DNA from: Sphingomonas sp. 8AM
GTDB taxonomy: Bacteria > Pseudomonadota > Alphaproteobacteria > Sphingomonadales > Sphingomonadaceae
Direction: 5' to 3'
Assembly: GCF_902506455.1 (NCBI RefSeq)
Contig: NZ_LR733844.1
Location: forward strand, 373,133-437,132
DNA: 64,000 nt
Part shown: piece after piece, positions 1 to 9,048 of the stretch
Layout of the letters: each line of letters starts with the position of its first letter
How positions within the stretch are numbered: the first letter of the stretch is position 1
Program-made: the position numbers and the translations under genes
The notes under the pieces: model-generated
Seen by the model: only the letters and a program-made list of their open reading frames with translations
What the model was told of the DNA's origin: nothing
The model's database searches: none

Positions 1-1
1 G

Positions 2-595
2 CCGGAATTCCTCAGCCGGCAGCGTCGCCTGACCGACGAATTGCTGATTGCCATGAACGCGGAGCGGCAGGCCGGCAGTCAGAAGCTGCCCGACCAGGCC
101 GCGGTCGACGCGTTCATCGCGCAGAATCCGTATCAGTTCGGTCAGCGTCAGATCCTGGCATTGCAGCAGATTGCGATCGACGCGCCGTCCGATCCCAAGG
201 CGCTCGCGCCGCTGGCGGATGCGCACTCGCTCGATGCAGTGGCGGCGGTGCTGACACGGCTGAAGATCCCTTTCACGCGCACCAGCGGACGCCTCGACAC
301 CGCCAGCGTGCCACCGGAGGCGCTGCAGCGCATCTTCGCGCTGCCCGCGACCGAGCCCTTCGTGCTCCCCGCCAACGGCAAGCTTTACGCCAACATCATC
401 GCCGGGCGTGAGCCGGTGCAGATGTCGCAGGACGACATGCGCAAGGCGGCGATGGCGGCGCTGCGCCAGCAGGGCACGCGAAACGGGCTGGCGTCGGACG
501 TCAAGCAGCTGCGCTCGACCGCGAAGATCGAATATCAGCCCGGCTATGCGCCGGTCGCGAATGCGTCCCCGGCGGCCGCAGCGGCCAAGAAGTAA
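2..595 (+). CDS. epsD: EpsD-family peptidyl-prolyl cis-trans isomerase, 3' part only
   Basis: The reading frame is open from base 2, so this is the C-terminal ~197 residues of a gene that begins before the window. The text (PEFLSRQRRLTDELLIAM, then DAFIAQNPYQFGQRQI) matches the SurA/parvulin-like EpsD proteins of exosortase (XrtA/EpsH) exopolysaccharide loci, where the isomerase helps fold exported proteins. The tail is Ala-rich and ends in KK. The exopolysaccharide export genes that follow support the assignment. The signal peptide and most of the N-terminal region are not visible. An internal TTG/ATG near base 41-53 could be misread as a start, but the homology-like text continues upstream of it. 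Confidence 0.75.
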   Translation, partial: PEFLSRQRRLTDELLIAMNAERQAGSQKLPDQAAVDAFIAQNPYQFGQRQILALQQIAIDAPSDPKALAPLADAHSLDAVAAVLTRLKIPFTRTSGRLDTASVPPEALQRIFALPATEPFVLPANGKLYANIIAGREPVQMSQDDMRKAAMAALRQQGTRNGLASDVKQLRSTAKIEYQPGYAPVANASPAAAAAKK

Positions 596-700
596 CCTTT
601 CATGGCGGGGCCGGCAGCGACGCCGGCCCCGCCCTTGATCGCGGCTTGCCGCCGGGCGTGCCATCTGCATAATACACCTGGGAAAAGCCGGGGGGACAAG

Positions 701-1783
701 ATGCGGATCGGGACGGGGCTGACATGCGGGATCATCGCACTGGTGGCGGGCAGCCTGCCGATCGCCGCGGCGGCACAGCAATATGTGCCGAGCTTCCACC
801 CGGAGCGACTCAAGGGGCCGCCGCCGGGGCCGTTCAACCAGGTGCTGGTGCTCGGCTCCGCGCATCTTTCCGCGTTCAGGACGCTGCGCCGGGATGCGCT
901 CTCGCCGTTGCTCGACCGGCTTGCGGTATGGCAGCCGGAGGTAATTGCGACCGAGGATCTGTCGGGGCTGCAGTGCGACTCGATGCGGCGCTATCCATCC
1001 CGCTATGCCGACAGCATCGCGACCTATTGTCCCGACCCTTCGCCGTGGGGGCAGGCGCTGGGACTGGACGTGCCGGCGGCGAATGCGGCGGTGGAGCAGA
1101 CGCTCGCGATGTGGCCCACCGCCCCGACCGCCACGCAGCGACGGCGGCTGGCGGCGTTGTTCCTCGCCGCGGGCGAACCGGCGTCGGCTTTGGTGCAATG
1201 GTTGCGGCTGCCGGCGCGCGAGCGCCGCGTCGGCGACGGGCTCGACGCCGCGATGCTGGCCGAACTCGGGCGGCGTTGGGACCGCCCGGGAGAAACTCAA
1301 TGGGTGGGGGTCGCGCTGGCGGTGCGACTGGGGCTGGAGCGCGTTCATGGCGTGGACGATCACACCGCGGATGCCCTCGACGCGCCCGGATTCGGCACGG
1401 TGATCGGGCGCGTCTGGGACAATATCGCGACGCACGAACGACAGGCGTTCACCGACTCGCTGGAGCGGGGTTTGGCACAGCCGGGCGGCGTGATCGCGCT
1501 CTATCGTGGCTATAATGCGGCGCGCGCGCAGGAGCTTGCCTACCGCAGTGATTTCGGCGCGACCTTTGTGGAGCCGTCCCCGCAGCGCTTCGGCCGCACG
1601 TATCTGGGCTATTGGGAGACGCGCAACTTGCGGATGGTGGCCAATATTCGCGACGTTCTCGCGCCGCATCCGGGCAAGCGCCTGCTCGGGATCGTCGGTG
1701 CCTCGCACAAGGGCTATTATGAGGCGTATCTACACCAGATGCATGACGTGCGGCTGGTCGACGCTGAAAAGGTACTGCGATGA
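701..1783 (+). CDS. Secreted DUF5694-like protein
   Basis: This encodes 360 residues. I start at the ATG at 701, which gives a typical Sec signal peptide (MRIGTGLTCGIIALVAG, ending near AAAAQQ); the frame extends upstream but that part does not look like protein. The mature part opens with VLVLGSAHLSAF, then QPEVIATEDLSG, and ends with a block NLRMVANI...LLGIVGASHKGYYEAYL. That arrangement, with an N-terminal histidine motif and a C-terminal G-x-x-H motif, resembles DUF5694 proteins distantly related to TraB/GumN. The biochemical function of that family is not established. It lies between epsD and the exopolysaccharide export operon on the other strand, so a role in envelope or polysaccharide handling is only a guess from position. 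Confidence 0.7.
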   Translation: MRIGTGLTCGIIALVAGSLPIAAAAQQYVPSFHPERLKGPPPGPFNQVLVLGSAHLSAFRTLRRDALSPLLDRLAVWQPEVIATEDLSGLQCDSMRRYPSRYADSIATYCPDPSPWGQALGLDVPAANAAVEQTLAMWPTAPTATQRRRLAALFLAAGEPASALVQWLRLPARERRVGDGLDAAMLAELGRRWDRPGETQWVGVALAVRLGLERVHGVDDHTADALDAPGFGTVIGRVWDNIATHERQAFTDSLERGLAQPGGVIALYRGYNAARAQELAYRSDFGATFVEPSPQRFGRTYLGYWETRNLRMVANIRDVLAPHPGKRLLGIVGASHKGYYEAYLHQMHDVRLVDAEKVLR

Positions 1784-1819
1784 TCGCGGCGGGCGCCGTA
1801 CCGGCGCCCGCCGCCCGGG

Positions 1820-2620
1820 TTACTTGTTGTAATAGTCGCTATAGCCTGCGCCATAGCCATAGCCGTAATTGTCGGTCAGCAGCCCGCCGTCGAAGCGGTT
1901 GAGTACCACGCCGGCGCACGGCGCCTGATCGAGGACGTGGAGCGCGTCCTGGATCTGCTTGCGGGTCGTGCGACCTTCCTCGACGATCATGATGAACGCG
2001 TCGAGCTTGGTCGTCACGATCGTCGCATCGTCATTGGCGAACACCGGCGGCAGATCGCACAGGAAGATGTTGTGCGTCGGGCGTGCGCGCATCGCGGCGA
2101 CCATCGCATCCATCCGCGGCGACGACAGCAGTTCGGCGGAGCGTGCCGGCGCGTTGTCGGTCGGCAGGATCACCAGCCGCTCGCCCTCGGGATGCACGGC
2201 CACGTCGCCGAGCGCCGGGATGGTGCCCTCAAGGAAGTCGCGCATGCCACGCTCGACGGTCAACCCGAAGTTGGTCGCGATCGAGCCGCGGCGCAGATCG
2301 AGATCGACCAGCGTCGTGTCGATGCCCGGCGTACGCGACAGCGCCGCGGACAGGTTGGTTGCGACGAACGACTTGCCCACCGCCGGCGTCGCCGAGACGA
2401 TCCCGAAGAGTCGCCAGCCCTTGTTCCGGTGCAGCTTCAGCAGCCGCGATCGAAGCATGTTGAACGGGCGCGAGCGCACGTCCCGGCTGTCAAAGCCATA
2501 AATGCCGCGCTGCTTGGCCTCGGCGGGAGACCAGGCGAAAGGGCGGGCCTCCTGCAATGTGGGCAGCGGGGTTTCGGGACGCAGGTCGCTGGCGATCTTG
2601 GTCATTACATTCTCGGTCAT
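1820..2620 (-). CDS. BY-kinase-type tyrosine autokinase (CpsD/CapB/ExoP C-terminal type)
   Basis: This encodes 266 residues and is a cytoplasmic P-loop ATPase of the bacterial tyrosine kinase family that controls polysaccharide chain length together with a Wzz-type membrane partner. Visible motifs are Walker A (SATPAVGKSF, near residue 77), Walker A' (LVDLDLRRG), and a Walker B-like strand (NIFLCDLPPVF). A C-terminal tyrosine cluster (YGYGYGAGYSDYY) is the expected autophosphorylation tail. The kinase is separate from the membrane chain-length protein, which is the next gene upstream. I choose the ATG at 2620, whose A is the last base of the upstream TGA (TGATG), so translation is coupled; a GTG at 2623 is the alternative. 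It is the last gene of its operon. Confidence 0.9.
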   Translation of the reverse strand: MTENVMTKIASDLRPETPLPTLQEARPFAWSPAEAKQRGIYGFDSRDVRSRPFNMLRSRLLKLHRNKGWRLFGIVSATPAVGKSFVATNLSAALSRTPGIDTTLVDLDLRRGSIATNFGLTVERGMRDFLEGTIPALGDVAVHPEGERLVILPTDNAPARSAELLSSPRMDAMVAAMRARPTHNIFLCDLPPVFANDDATIVTTKLDAFIMIVEEGRTTRKQIQDALHVLDQAPCAGVVLNRFDGGLLTDNYGYGYGAGYSDYYNK

Positions 2621-4095
2621 CACAGCGCCCCCTGCGGCTCGCCAGCCGCGCGACGTCGCCGACGCAGCGCCGGCAGACGGAAGAAGCGGCGGCGCGGCTT
2701 CCCGCCGGGCGGAAGGTCGGCGACGAAGGTCGGCACCAGCGCGAGCGGCTCGAGCCCCAGGCTCTGGATCTGCGCGACACCGCGGATCGGACGCAGCAGG
2801 AACTCCAGCGCCAGCGCCAGTACGAGGCCCAGCCCGAGGCCACCCGCAATCCCGCCGCCGATCAGAAGCAGGCGGTTGGGCGACACCGGCTTGTCGGGCG
2901 CGGAGGGCGGATCGACGACCGACAGTCGTTCACCCTTCTGTTCCTGCGCCATCCGCGCGGAATTCTGCGCGCGCAGCACGTTGCCGGAGACTTCGCGCAG
3001 CTGGTCGCGCAGCGTCGAGGCGCGTGCCTCCAGCTGAGACACCTCCTCCTGCAACACCGGCGCGCGCGACTGCGCGGCCATGCCCGCGGCGGCGCGAGCC
3101 TCGTCGGAGGCGCGGTATTGCTGGAGCTGCGCAATCTGGGCGTTGTTCGCCTGGATCTGGCTCTGGACCAGCGAATTGTCCGACCCAGTGCCCTGCGAGG
3201 CAGCGATCTCCTTTGCCTGTTGCAGCCGGGCCTTGGCCCGAACCACGTCGGGGTGGCTCTCGGCGAAGACCGCCCGCGCGGCGACCAGCGCCGACTCGGC
3301 CTGCTGGACCAGCGGATCCTTGCCGCCGCTGCGCTGGACTTGCGCCATCAGCTGCCGGTTCTCGCTCTGCAGCTGCGCGATCTGCGCGCTGTAGGTGCCG
3401 GTATTGGCGGGCATGACCATCCCGCCGGTAGCCAGCGCGGTGCCGTTGCGCGCCTTGATCGACGTAATCTGGCCTTCGATGCGGTTGATTTCGCCGGTCA
3501 GCTTGCCCGCCTGATCCTGGAGGAAATCGACGGTGTTGTTCGCCTGCGCCGCCATCGTCGTGGCGTCGATCTCGAGGAAGCGACTGACGAAGCTCTGCAT
3601 GACCGCCTGCGCCTTGGCAGGATCGGAATAATCGTAGCTCATCGTGAAGGCGATGGTGTTGGTGCCGCCCGACGGACCGCCGCCGCCGAGGTCGCCGCTC
3701 ACCGCCTCGAGCTTGGTCGATTCCTGCATCGAGGTCACGATCGACGACAGCGGCTTGGAGCGCCGCTCCTTCTCGTAAAGATTGTTCTGCTCGATCAGCT
3801 GGATCAGATCGCCACGGCTGAGCACCTGTTCACGGATCTTGGCGATCCGCTGATCGATGATCGTGTTGATCGGCGAGGTGACGAGCGCCGAGGGAAGTTC
3901 CTGTGACTCGACGAGCAGCGTCGCGCTCGACCGGTAGATGCGCGGCAGCACGAACGCGGTCACAATGCCGGCGATCGACAGGAGCACGAACGGCACGATC
4001 ACGAACCATTTGCGCTCCCACAAGATGCGGGGAATGTAATTGATGAAGCCACCGCCTGCGGCAGCCTGGTCTTCGGTGTCTACGCTGTCACTCAC
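2620..4095 (-). CDS. Wzz/GumC-type polysaccharide chain-length determinant
   Basis: This encodes 491 residues. It has an N-terminal membrane helix (about residues 30-50, WFVIVPFVLLSIAGIVTAFV) and a second helix near residues 415-440 (LLLIGGGIAGGLGLGLVLAL) that follows the PxxP-like sequence PPSAPDKPVSPN. Between them lies a long periplasmic region rich in Gln/Ala with predicted coiled coils (ARLQQAKEIAA, EEVSQLEARASTLRDQL). This is the layout of Wzz/GumC/GNVR co-polymerases that set polymer length and link Wza to the cytoplasmic kinase. The C-terminal tail is Arg-rich and lacks the kinase domain, which is encoded separately just downstream. Its ATG overlaps the TGA of the upstream barrel gene (ATGA). 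Confidence 0.9.
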   Translation of the reverse strand: MSDSVDTEDQAAAGGGFINYIPRILWERKWFVIVPFVLLSIAGIVTAFVLPRIYRSSATLLVESQELPSALVTSPINTIIDQRIAKIREQVLSRGDLIQLIEQNNLYEKERRSKPLSSIVTSMQESTKLEAVSGDLGGGGPSGGTNTIAFTMSYDYSDPAKAQAVMQSFVSRFLEIDATTMAAQANNTVDFLQDQAGKLTGEINRIEGQITSIKARNGTALATGGMVMPANTGTYSAQIAQLQSENRQLMAQVQRSGGKDPLVQQAESALVAARAVFAESHPDVVRAKARLQQAKEIAASQGTGSDNSLVQSQIQANNAQIAQLQQYRASDEARAAAGMAAQSRAPVLQEEVSQLEARASTLRDQLREVSGNVLRAQNSARMAQEQKGERLSVVDPPSAPDKPVSPNRLLLIGGGIAGGLGLGLVLALALEFLLRPIRGVAQIQSLGLEPLALVPTFVADLPPGGKPRRRFFRLPALRRRRRAAGEPQGAL

Positions 4096-5324
4096 CGGAT
4101 ATCGCCCAATCTGGTTCGCAGGAAAAGCCGGAAGGTCACGTCGTTCGGCGTGCCGAAACCGGTGACAGTGGCCTGGCGGTAGCCGACCGACGCGCCTGCG
4201 GAGACGCGCCGCGTCAGACCGCGCTCATAGCTGACCAGCGCGGTCAGATAGTCGGTCCGCGGCGCCTGCAACGTGGTGTCCGACGTGGTGGTCAGCCGTG
4301 AATATTCGATCGAGCCGCGCACGAGATCGAACTCGCGGAGCCGATACGAATAGTCGAACGACGCCGCCATGCGCCGGGAGACATCGCCCAGCCCGGTCGG
4401 CTGCGCGTCGCTGCTGGCGCGCAGGCACTGGACCGAGCGACCGGCGTTGCGGCAGCCGCTGAAATTGCCCGCGAAACCCGTGCTGGTCGATGTGCCGCGC
4501 GGCGTGGTCGACGAAACGAACACCGCCCCGGCGCCGGCCGACAGGCTCACCTGCTGGCTGAGCTGATAGTTCAGCGTCGCCTGCGGCGAATACGTATGCC
4601 CGGAATAGGTGGGATTGTCATAGTCGATCCACGACCCCGAGCCCTGTACGCCGATGCTGAGCCGCTCCGACAGCGACCGGCTGTAGCCGACCGACGCGGC
4701 GGTCGTGCGCGACGAGAGCAGCGCGAGATTGCTGCCGCGGCCACCGCCACCGTAGCTGATGCGGGTGAGGCTGACCTGCCCGTTGACGGTATCGCGCGTG
4801 CTGAGGCGGTAGTCTGCCCCCAGCGAGGAGATGATCGAATTCTGACGCTGGTTCAGCCCGATCAGCGTGATGTCGGGCGCACCGACGACCGGGCTCGGGG
4901 TGAGGACCGGATCGACAACGCCGACCACGCCCAGCCCGTTCTGTCCGATGATCGAGCTTTGGTACGAAAGATCCGCGCGAAGATTGAGTCGCGTGCTCAT
5001 CGCGCGCCGCCCGAGCGCAGAGAAGCCATAGGCCTCGGCGGAATTGTAGCGCGTCAGATAATCGCTGCGACGATAGAACGCGACCAGCGACGCCTGATCG
5101 CGCTCGTCGACGAAGCTGACCTGCGGGGTGATCGCCAGTTCCGTGGACAGGGCGCCGTCACCGCCGCCGCGCACCAGAAACGGGTTGGTCGAATAGGCAC
5201 CGCCGGCCGACACGTCGACCGACGCGCGCGTTTCCTGCGCGGCGACGGGCGTCATCGGCACCACGATGACCGCGGCGGCGAGCAAGAGCCCGGCGCCGCT
5301 GCGTGCGACACTCCGGCTGCGCAT
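4092..5324 (-). CDS. Outer-membrane beta-barrel protein of the exopolysaccharide operon
   Basis: This encodes 410 residues. I start at the ATG at 5324, which overlaps the TGA of the exporter gene (TGATG); the frame is open much further upstream but that is the antisense of other sequence. The N-terminus is a signal peptide (SGAGLLLAAAVIVV, cleavage after PVAAQ). The rest alternates polar and hydrophobic residues with many aromatic girdle positions, e.g. ASLVAFYRRSDYLTRYNS and RLFLRTRLGDIR at the end, as in beta-barrels. Comparable barrels occur in PEP-CTERM/XrtA loci (TIGR03016-type), and I infer a role in secreting or anchoring polysaccharide. Two cysteines (SGCRNAGRSVQC) could form a loop disulfide. 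Confidence 0.75.
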   Translation of the reverse strand: MRSRSVARSGAGLLLAAAVIVVPMTPVAAQETRASVDVSAGGAYSTNPFLVRGGGDGALSTELAITPQVSFVDERDQASLVAFYRRSDYLTRYNSAEAYGFSALGRRAMSTRLNLRADLSYQSSIIGQNGLGVVGVVDPVLTPSPVVGAPDITLIGLNQRQNSIISSLGADYRLSTRDTVNGQVSLTRISYGGGGRGSNLALLSSRTTAASVGYSRSLSERLSIGVQGSGSWIDYDNPTYSGHTYSPQATLNYQLSQQVSLSAGAGAVFVSSTTPRGTSTSTGFAGNFSGCRNAGRSVQCLRASSDAQPTGLGDVSRRMAASFDYSYRLREFDLVRGSIEYSRLTTTSDTTLQAPRTDYLTALVSYERGLTRRVSAGASVGYRQATVTGFGTPNDVTFRLFLRTRLGDIR

Positions 5325-5941
5325 CACGGGACGATGACCGTATCGCCGCCACGCACCAGCGGCAGCGTCTCGTTGTTGACGTCGCTCACCTGCCCCTTGA
5401 GGATGTCGCTCAACCGGACGCGGATCGCCTGGACACCGGTCGGAGTCTTGCGGAGGATGACGACGTTGCTGAGCTGCGCAAATTCGCCCGGGCCGCCAGC
5501 GAGGCTGAGCGCCTCGAGAACGTTGACATAGCGGCCGGGGTTGAAGGAGCCGGGGCTCTTCACCTTGCCCAGCACCGAGAATTGCAGTCCGGCCGGCATC
5601 TTTACCGACACTGTCACCTGCGGGACCGCGGTGCGATACTGCGATTCCAGACCCTTGGTGATCCGCGCCTCGATCTCGCTCGGCAATGCATTGAGCGCGT
5701 CGACCTTGCCGACGAGCGGGAAGGAGAAGGTGCCGTCCGGCAGGACGCGCTCGGTGCGTTGCAGCCGCTCCTCGCCCCACACGAAGATGTCGAGTTCGTC
5801 GCCCGGGTTGATGCGGTACGGAACCAGCGCGCCCGGCGCAGCAGCGGCGGCGCGCGCCGGCGCGCTGGCAGGCTGTTGCGCCAGCGCCGGCGTCGCCGGA
5901 AGCAGCAACAGGCTGATGCCGCAGAAAAGCTTGGTGTTCAT
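5324..5941 (-). CDS. Wza-like polysaccharide export protein (Poly_export plus SLBB)
   Basis: This encodes 205 residues. A signal peptide (FCGISLLLLPATPALAQQ) is followed by a poly-export domain beginning YRINPGDELDIFVWGEE, with the conserved PDGTFSFPLVGKV block. A SLBB-like segment follows (FSVLGKVKSPGSFNPG...VLEALSLAGG) and the protein ends at GGDTVIVP. This is the short Wza/EpsE type that forms the periplasmic and outer-membrane part of the export channel. Unlike E. coli Wza it has no lipobox cysteine at the signal cleavage site; the only cysteine is inside the hydrophobic core. It lacks the long C-terminal amphipathic helix of Wza, so the barrel encoded next may provide the outer-membrane pore. 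First gene of the four-gene reverse operon. Confidence 0.88.
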   Translation of the reverse strand: MNTKLFCGISLLLLPATPALAQQPASAPARAAAAAPGALVPYRINPGDELDIFVWGEERLQRTERVLPDGTFSFPLVGKVDALNALPSEIEARITKGLESQYRTAVPQVTVSVKMPAGLQFSVLGKVKSPGSFNPGRYVNVLEALSLAGGPGEFAQLSNVVILRKTPTGVQAIRVRLSDILKGQVSDVNNETLPLVRGGDTVIVP

Positions 5942-6124
5942 GTCGTTCCCCCATGCCGACGTACTGGCGCCCGCGACGCTGCCTGCACCCCGGCCGCTTC
6001 CATCGTTTGCCAGCCCGTCCCTTATCGGGTAAAGCGCCGACCGTCAGGTGCCTTACAGCATTTTCCTTACGAAGTACGTACGAGATTGTTGGGGATGGGC
6101 AGCATTCTTGTGCGGGGGGAAACG
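5942..6124. promoter_or_regulatory. Divergent intergenic region between the two exopolysaccharide operons
   Basis: This gap of 183 bases separates the starts of the reverse export operon and the forward TPR-lipoprotein operon, so promoters for both must lie here or overlap the ends. It is less GC-rich near 6050-6090 (ttttccttacgaagtacg). I could not pick out confident -35/-10 pairs by eye. Confidence 0.4.
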
Positions 6125-7567
6125 GTGAGACGGACCCCGGATCGACGGGCGAAAAATCGGCGGCTTGTCGCTGCGTCGGCACTCGCGCTGGTGTTGCTGG
6201 CGGGGTGTCGCTCGCGCGAGGAACGTGCCGCCAAGTTCGCGGCCGTCTACGAGGCCGCCATGGCCAACAACGATCCCGTTATGGCACGGCTGGCGATGCA
6301 GCAGGCGGTCGGCTTCGACGATGCCAATCCCGATTATTGGCAGCAGCTGGGCGGAGTCGAACTGGCGCTCGGCGACTATTCGGGAGCGTTCAACGCCTAT
6401 TTGCGCGCCAATGAGCTGGATCATAGCCGGCCGCAGGTGCTGCAGGCGCTCGCCGATCTGGCGGTCGTCGGCGGCCACACCGAGGATGCGCAGCGGTATG
6501 CCAAGCAGGTGTTGTTGCTGCGCCCCGACGATCCCGGACCGCAGACGACGCTCGGCTTCGTCGCGCTGCGCAACCGCGACTATGACTCCGCGCTCAAGCG
6601 CGCTGACACGGTGCTGGCGTCGCGGATCGACGATTCCAACGCGACGATCCTGAAGGCGCGGGCGCTCGCGGGGCTGGGCAAGCCCGACGCGGCGCTGACC
6701 CTGCTGCGCGACTTCGTTGCCGGTCATCCCAGCGATCCGACCGCGCTCGACGCGCTCGGCGACATGTCCGGGCGGTTCGGCAATCTGGCCGGGCAGAAGG
6801 ATGCGCAGAGCCGCGAACTCGCGATCCGTCCAAAAGACGTGACGCTGCGGGTCAATTATGCGCGCACGCTCTACCGGCTCGGGGAGCGGGCAGAGGCGCA
6901 CGACCTCACCTATCCGCTGGCGAGCAGCGGGGAGCATGAGGGACGGCTGATCGATATCCTTGGCCTGTGGCTGCAGTATGAGCCGCATGCCCGGGCGGTA
7001 GCGGAGGTCCGGCAACTGGCGGCGCAGGCGTCGCCAGCCGACAAGATGCGCTATGCCTATTTCCTGATGCTCGCCGGGCAGCCGGCGGAGGCGGAGGCGC
7101 TCGTCGCGCCGGTCGTCGCGCTGCCGGTCACCGCCGCCAATGCCGCGCCGCTGGCGCTGCTGGCGCAGACGCAGGCGATGCAGGGCCGCGATGCCGAGGC
7201 GCTCAAGCTGCTCGACGCGGTGCTGGCGTTCGACGACGGCAACATCCTCGCGCTGCGTGCGCGCACCGATCTGCACCTGCGCACCGGACGCGGGCGGCAG
7301 GCGGTGTTCGATGCGCAGCGGCTGGTCGCCAGCAAGCCGCGCTCGGCCGACGATCGTGTGCGGCTGGCGCGCGCCTACACGCTGGCCGGGCAGCCGCAGC
7401 TGGCCGAAAATACCTATCGTGCCGGGATCGAGGCGATCGGTGGCGCCGACCCTTTGCTGTTCGGCGGCTTGCGGAAATTTCTCGGCGACGCGGGACGATC
7501 CGACGAGCTGGCCGATCTTCAGCAGCAATTTGTTGAGCAAAAGCGGTTAGCGCGGGCGCAATGGTAG
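6125..7567 (+). CDS. TPR-repeat lipoprotein of the exopolysaccharide/PEP-CTERM locus
   Basis: This encodes 480 residues. I choose the GTG at 6125, preceded by a GGGGGGA ribosome site at about 6114-6120; an ATG at 6095 would add ten residues. The N-terminus is basic, then hydrophobic, then LLAGC, a clear lipobox, so the mature protein should be a lipoprotein anchored through that Cys. The rest is a string of TPR-like helical pairs (e.g. ARLAMQQAVGFDDANPDYW, then GDYSGAFNAYLRANELD, then DAQRYAKQVLLLRPDDP). TPR lipoproteins such as PrsT occur in exosortase/PEP-CTERM systems, though PrsT is much longer. It probably scaffolds the export machinery. Its 3' end overlaps the next gene by 7 bases. Confidence 0.8.
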   Translation: MRRTPDRRAKNRRLVAASALALVLLAGCRSREERAAKFAAVYEAAMANNDPVMARLAMQQAVGFDDANPDYWQQLGGVELALGDYSGAFNAYLRANELDHSRPQVLQALADLAVVGGHTEDAQRYAKQVLLLRPDDPGPQTTLGFVALRNRDYDSALKRADTVLASRIDDSNATILKARALAGLGKPDAALTLLRDFVAGHPSDPTALDALGDMSGRFGNLAGQKDAQSRELAIRPKDVTLRVNYARTLYRLGERAEAHDLTYPLASSGEHEGRLIDILGLWLQYEPHARAVAEVRQLAAQASPADKMRYAYFLMLAGQPAEAEALVAPVVALPVTAANAAPLALLAQTQAMQGRDAEALKLLDAVLAFDDGNILALRARTDLHLRTGRGRQAVFDAQRLVASKPRSADDRVRLARAYTLAGQPQLAENTYRAGIEAIGGADPLLFGGLRKFLGDAGRSDELADLQQQFVEQKRLARAQW

Positions 7568-9048
7568 CGCGGGGCGGCAACGACCCGGTGGAGTCGGGAC
7601 GGGGGCGGGTGGCGGGTTCGCAAACGGTGCAGGGGCGGCGCTTCACGTCGAACGTGATTCCGTCGATGGTGATGACGGTCGACCTGCTGTGCCTGCTGCT
7701 CAGCGCGCCGGTCGCAGTGATCCTGTACACGTTGGTGTTCCAGCAGACGGTGGTGCCGGGGGTGCATACCGCCGCCGGCTTCATCGCGGGTGTCGCGTTC
7801 TTCCTGATCCGGCAATCGCGCGGCGTCTACAGCCAGTCGTTCGTGATCCTGCAATCCGGCGACACTGCGGTTGCGGTCGACTATCTGATGTCGGCGTTGC
7901 TCAGCAGCGCGATCGTCTGGCAGTTCGGGCTGGTCGACGAATTCTCGCGCGGGCTGACGCTCGCCTATGTCGGCTCGGTCACCGTTTTGTTGTTCGTCAG
8001 CCGCTTCGTGCTGCGCGCGGCGCTGCGCCGGCTGGCCAACAGCGGACGGATCCGGCAGCGGGTCGTCCTGTATGGCGCCGACAAGGAGACGTTGACCCGC
8101 ACCTGCCGGATGCTCGACTTGCAGGCGTTGCCGCAATTGCTGCTGGTCGGGGTGGCGGACGATTATACCCGCACCACCGCACCCGAGGCGGTGGACGACT
8201 TGCCGTTCATCGGCGGCTTTCCCGAATTGCTCGCGAAGGCGCGTGACGGCGAGGTCGACCAGGTACTGATCGCGCTGGCCGACATGACACGCGAGCGCAT
8301 CGAGATGATCATCGAGAAGCTCAGCGAAGTGGCGGTCGATGTCTCGCTGATCCCGCGCGAGGCGATCGCGCTCGCGCCCGACTATCGCGTCAATTTCGTC
8401 GGGCAGATTCCGGTGCTGACGCTATGGCAGCGGCAGATGCGCGACGGCAATACGATCGTGAAGGACGTCGAGGATTTCGTCGTCGCGACGCTCGCGCTGG
8501 TTTTCCTGTCGCCGCTGTTGCTGGTGACGGCGCTGGCCATCAAGCTGACCAGCCATGGCCCAGTGATCTTCAAGCAGCCGCGCTTCGGGTTCAACAACCG
8601 GGAGATCATGGTCTGGAAGTTCCGGTCGATGTACACCGACCGGCAGGACGTGAGCGGCGCGGCGCGCACCACCAAGGGCGATCCGCGCGTGACGCGCGTC
8701 GGGCGGCTGATCCGCAAGCTGAGCATCGACGAGCTGCCGCAGCTCTGGAACGTGCTGCGCGGCGAGATGTCGATCGTCGGACCGCGCCCGCATGCGACAC
8801 ATATGAAAGTCGGCGATCATTATTACTTCGACGCGGTGCGCGGCTATGCGGCGCGTCACCGCGTGAAGCCCGGGATCACCGGGCTGGCGCAGGTGCGCGG
8901 GCTGCGTGGCGAGATCCAGACGATCGACCGTGCCAAGCGCCGCGTCGAGCTGGATCGCTACTATATCGATAATTGGTCGCTGATGCTCGACCTGCGCATC
9001 ATGGTCGAGACGATCGTCAATCTGGCGTTTGACAAGAATGCCTATTGA
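7561..9048 (+). CDS. Polyprenyl-phosphate sugar-1-phosphate transferase (WcaJ/undecaprenyl-phosphate glucose phosphotransferase type)
   Basis: This encodes 495 residues and is the initiating enzyme of exopolysaccharide repeat-unit synthesis, moving a sugar-1-phosphate from a nucleotide sugar to undecaprenyl phosphate at the inner membrane. The N-terminal ~130 residues hold four to five membrane helices. A CoA-binding-like Rossmann region follows (RVVLYGADKETLTR). A further helix near residue 310 (VATLALVFLSPLLLVTALAIK) leads into the catalytic sugar-transferase domain with KFRSMYTD, IDELPQLWNVLRGEMSIVGPRP and the KPGITGLAQVRG block. The domain order is that of the long PHPT family. It overlaps both neighbours, consistent with an operon. 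The exact sugar cannot be told from sequence alone. Confidence 0.92.
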   Translation: MVARGGNDPVESGRGRVAGSQTVQGRRFTSNVIPSMVMTVDLLCLLLSAPVAVILYTLVFQQTVVPGVHTAAGFIAGVAFFLIRQSRGVYSQSFVILQSGDTAVAVDYLMSALLSSAIVWQFGLVDEFSRGLTLAYVGSVTVLLFVSRFVLRAALRRLANSGRIRQRVVLYGADKETLTRTCRMLDLQALPQLLLVGVADDYTRTTAPEAVDDLPFIGGFPELLAKARDGEVDQVLIALADMTRERIEMIIEKLSEVAVDVSLIPREAIALAPDYRVNFVGQIPVLTLWQRQMRDGNTIVKDVEDFVVATLALVFLSPLLLVTALAIKLTSHGPVIFKQPRFGFNNREIMVWKFRSMYTDRQDVSGAARTTKGDPRVTRVGRLIRKLSIDELPQLWNVLRGEMSIVGPRPHATHMKVGDHYYFDAVRGYAARHRVKPGITGLAQVRGLRGEIQTIDRAKRRVELDRYYIDNWSLMLDLRIMVETIVNLAFDKNAY

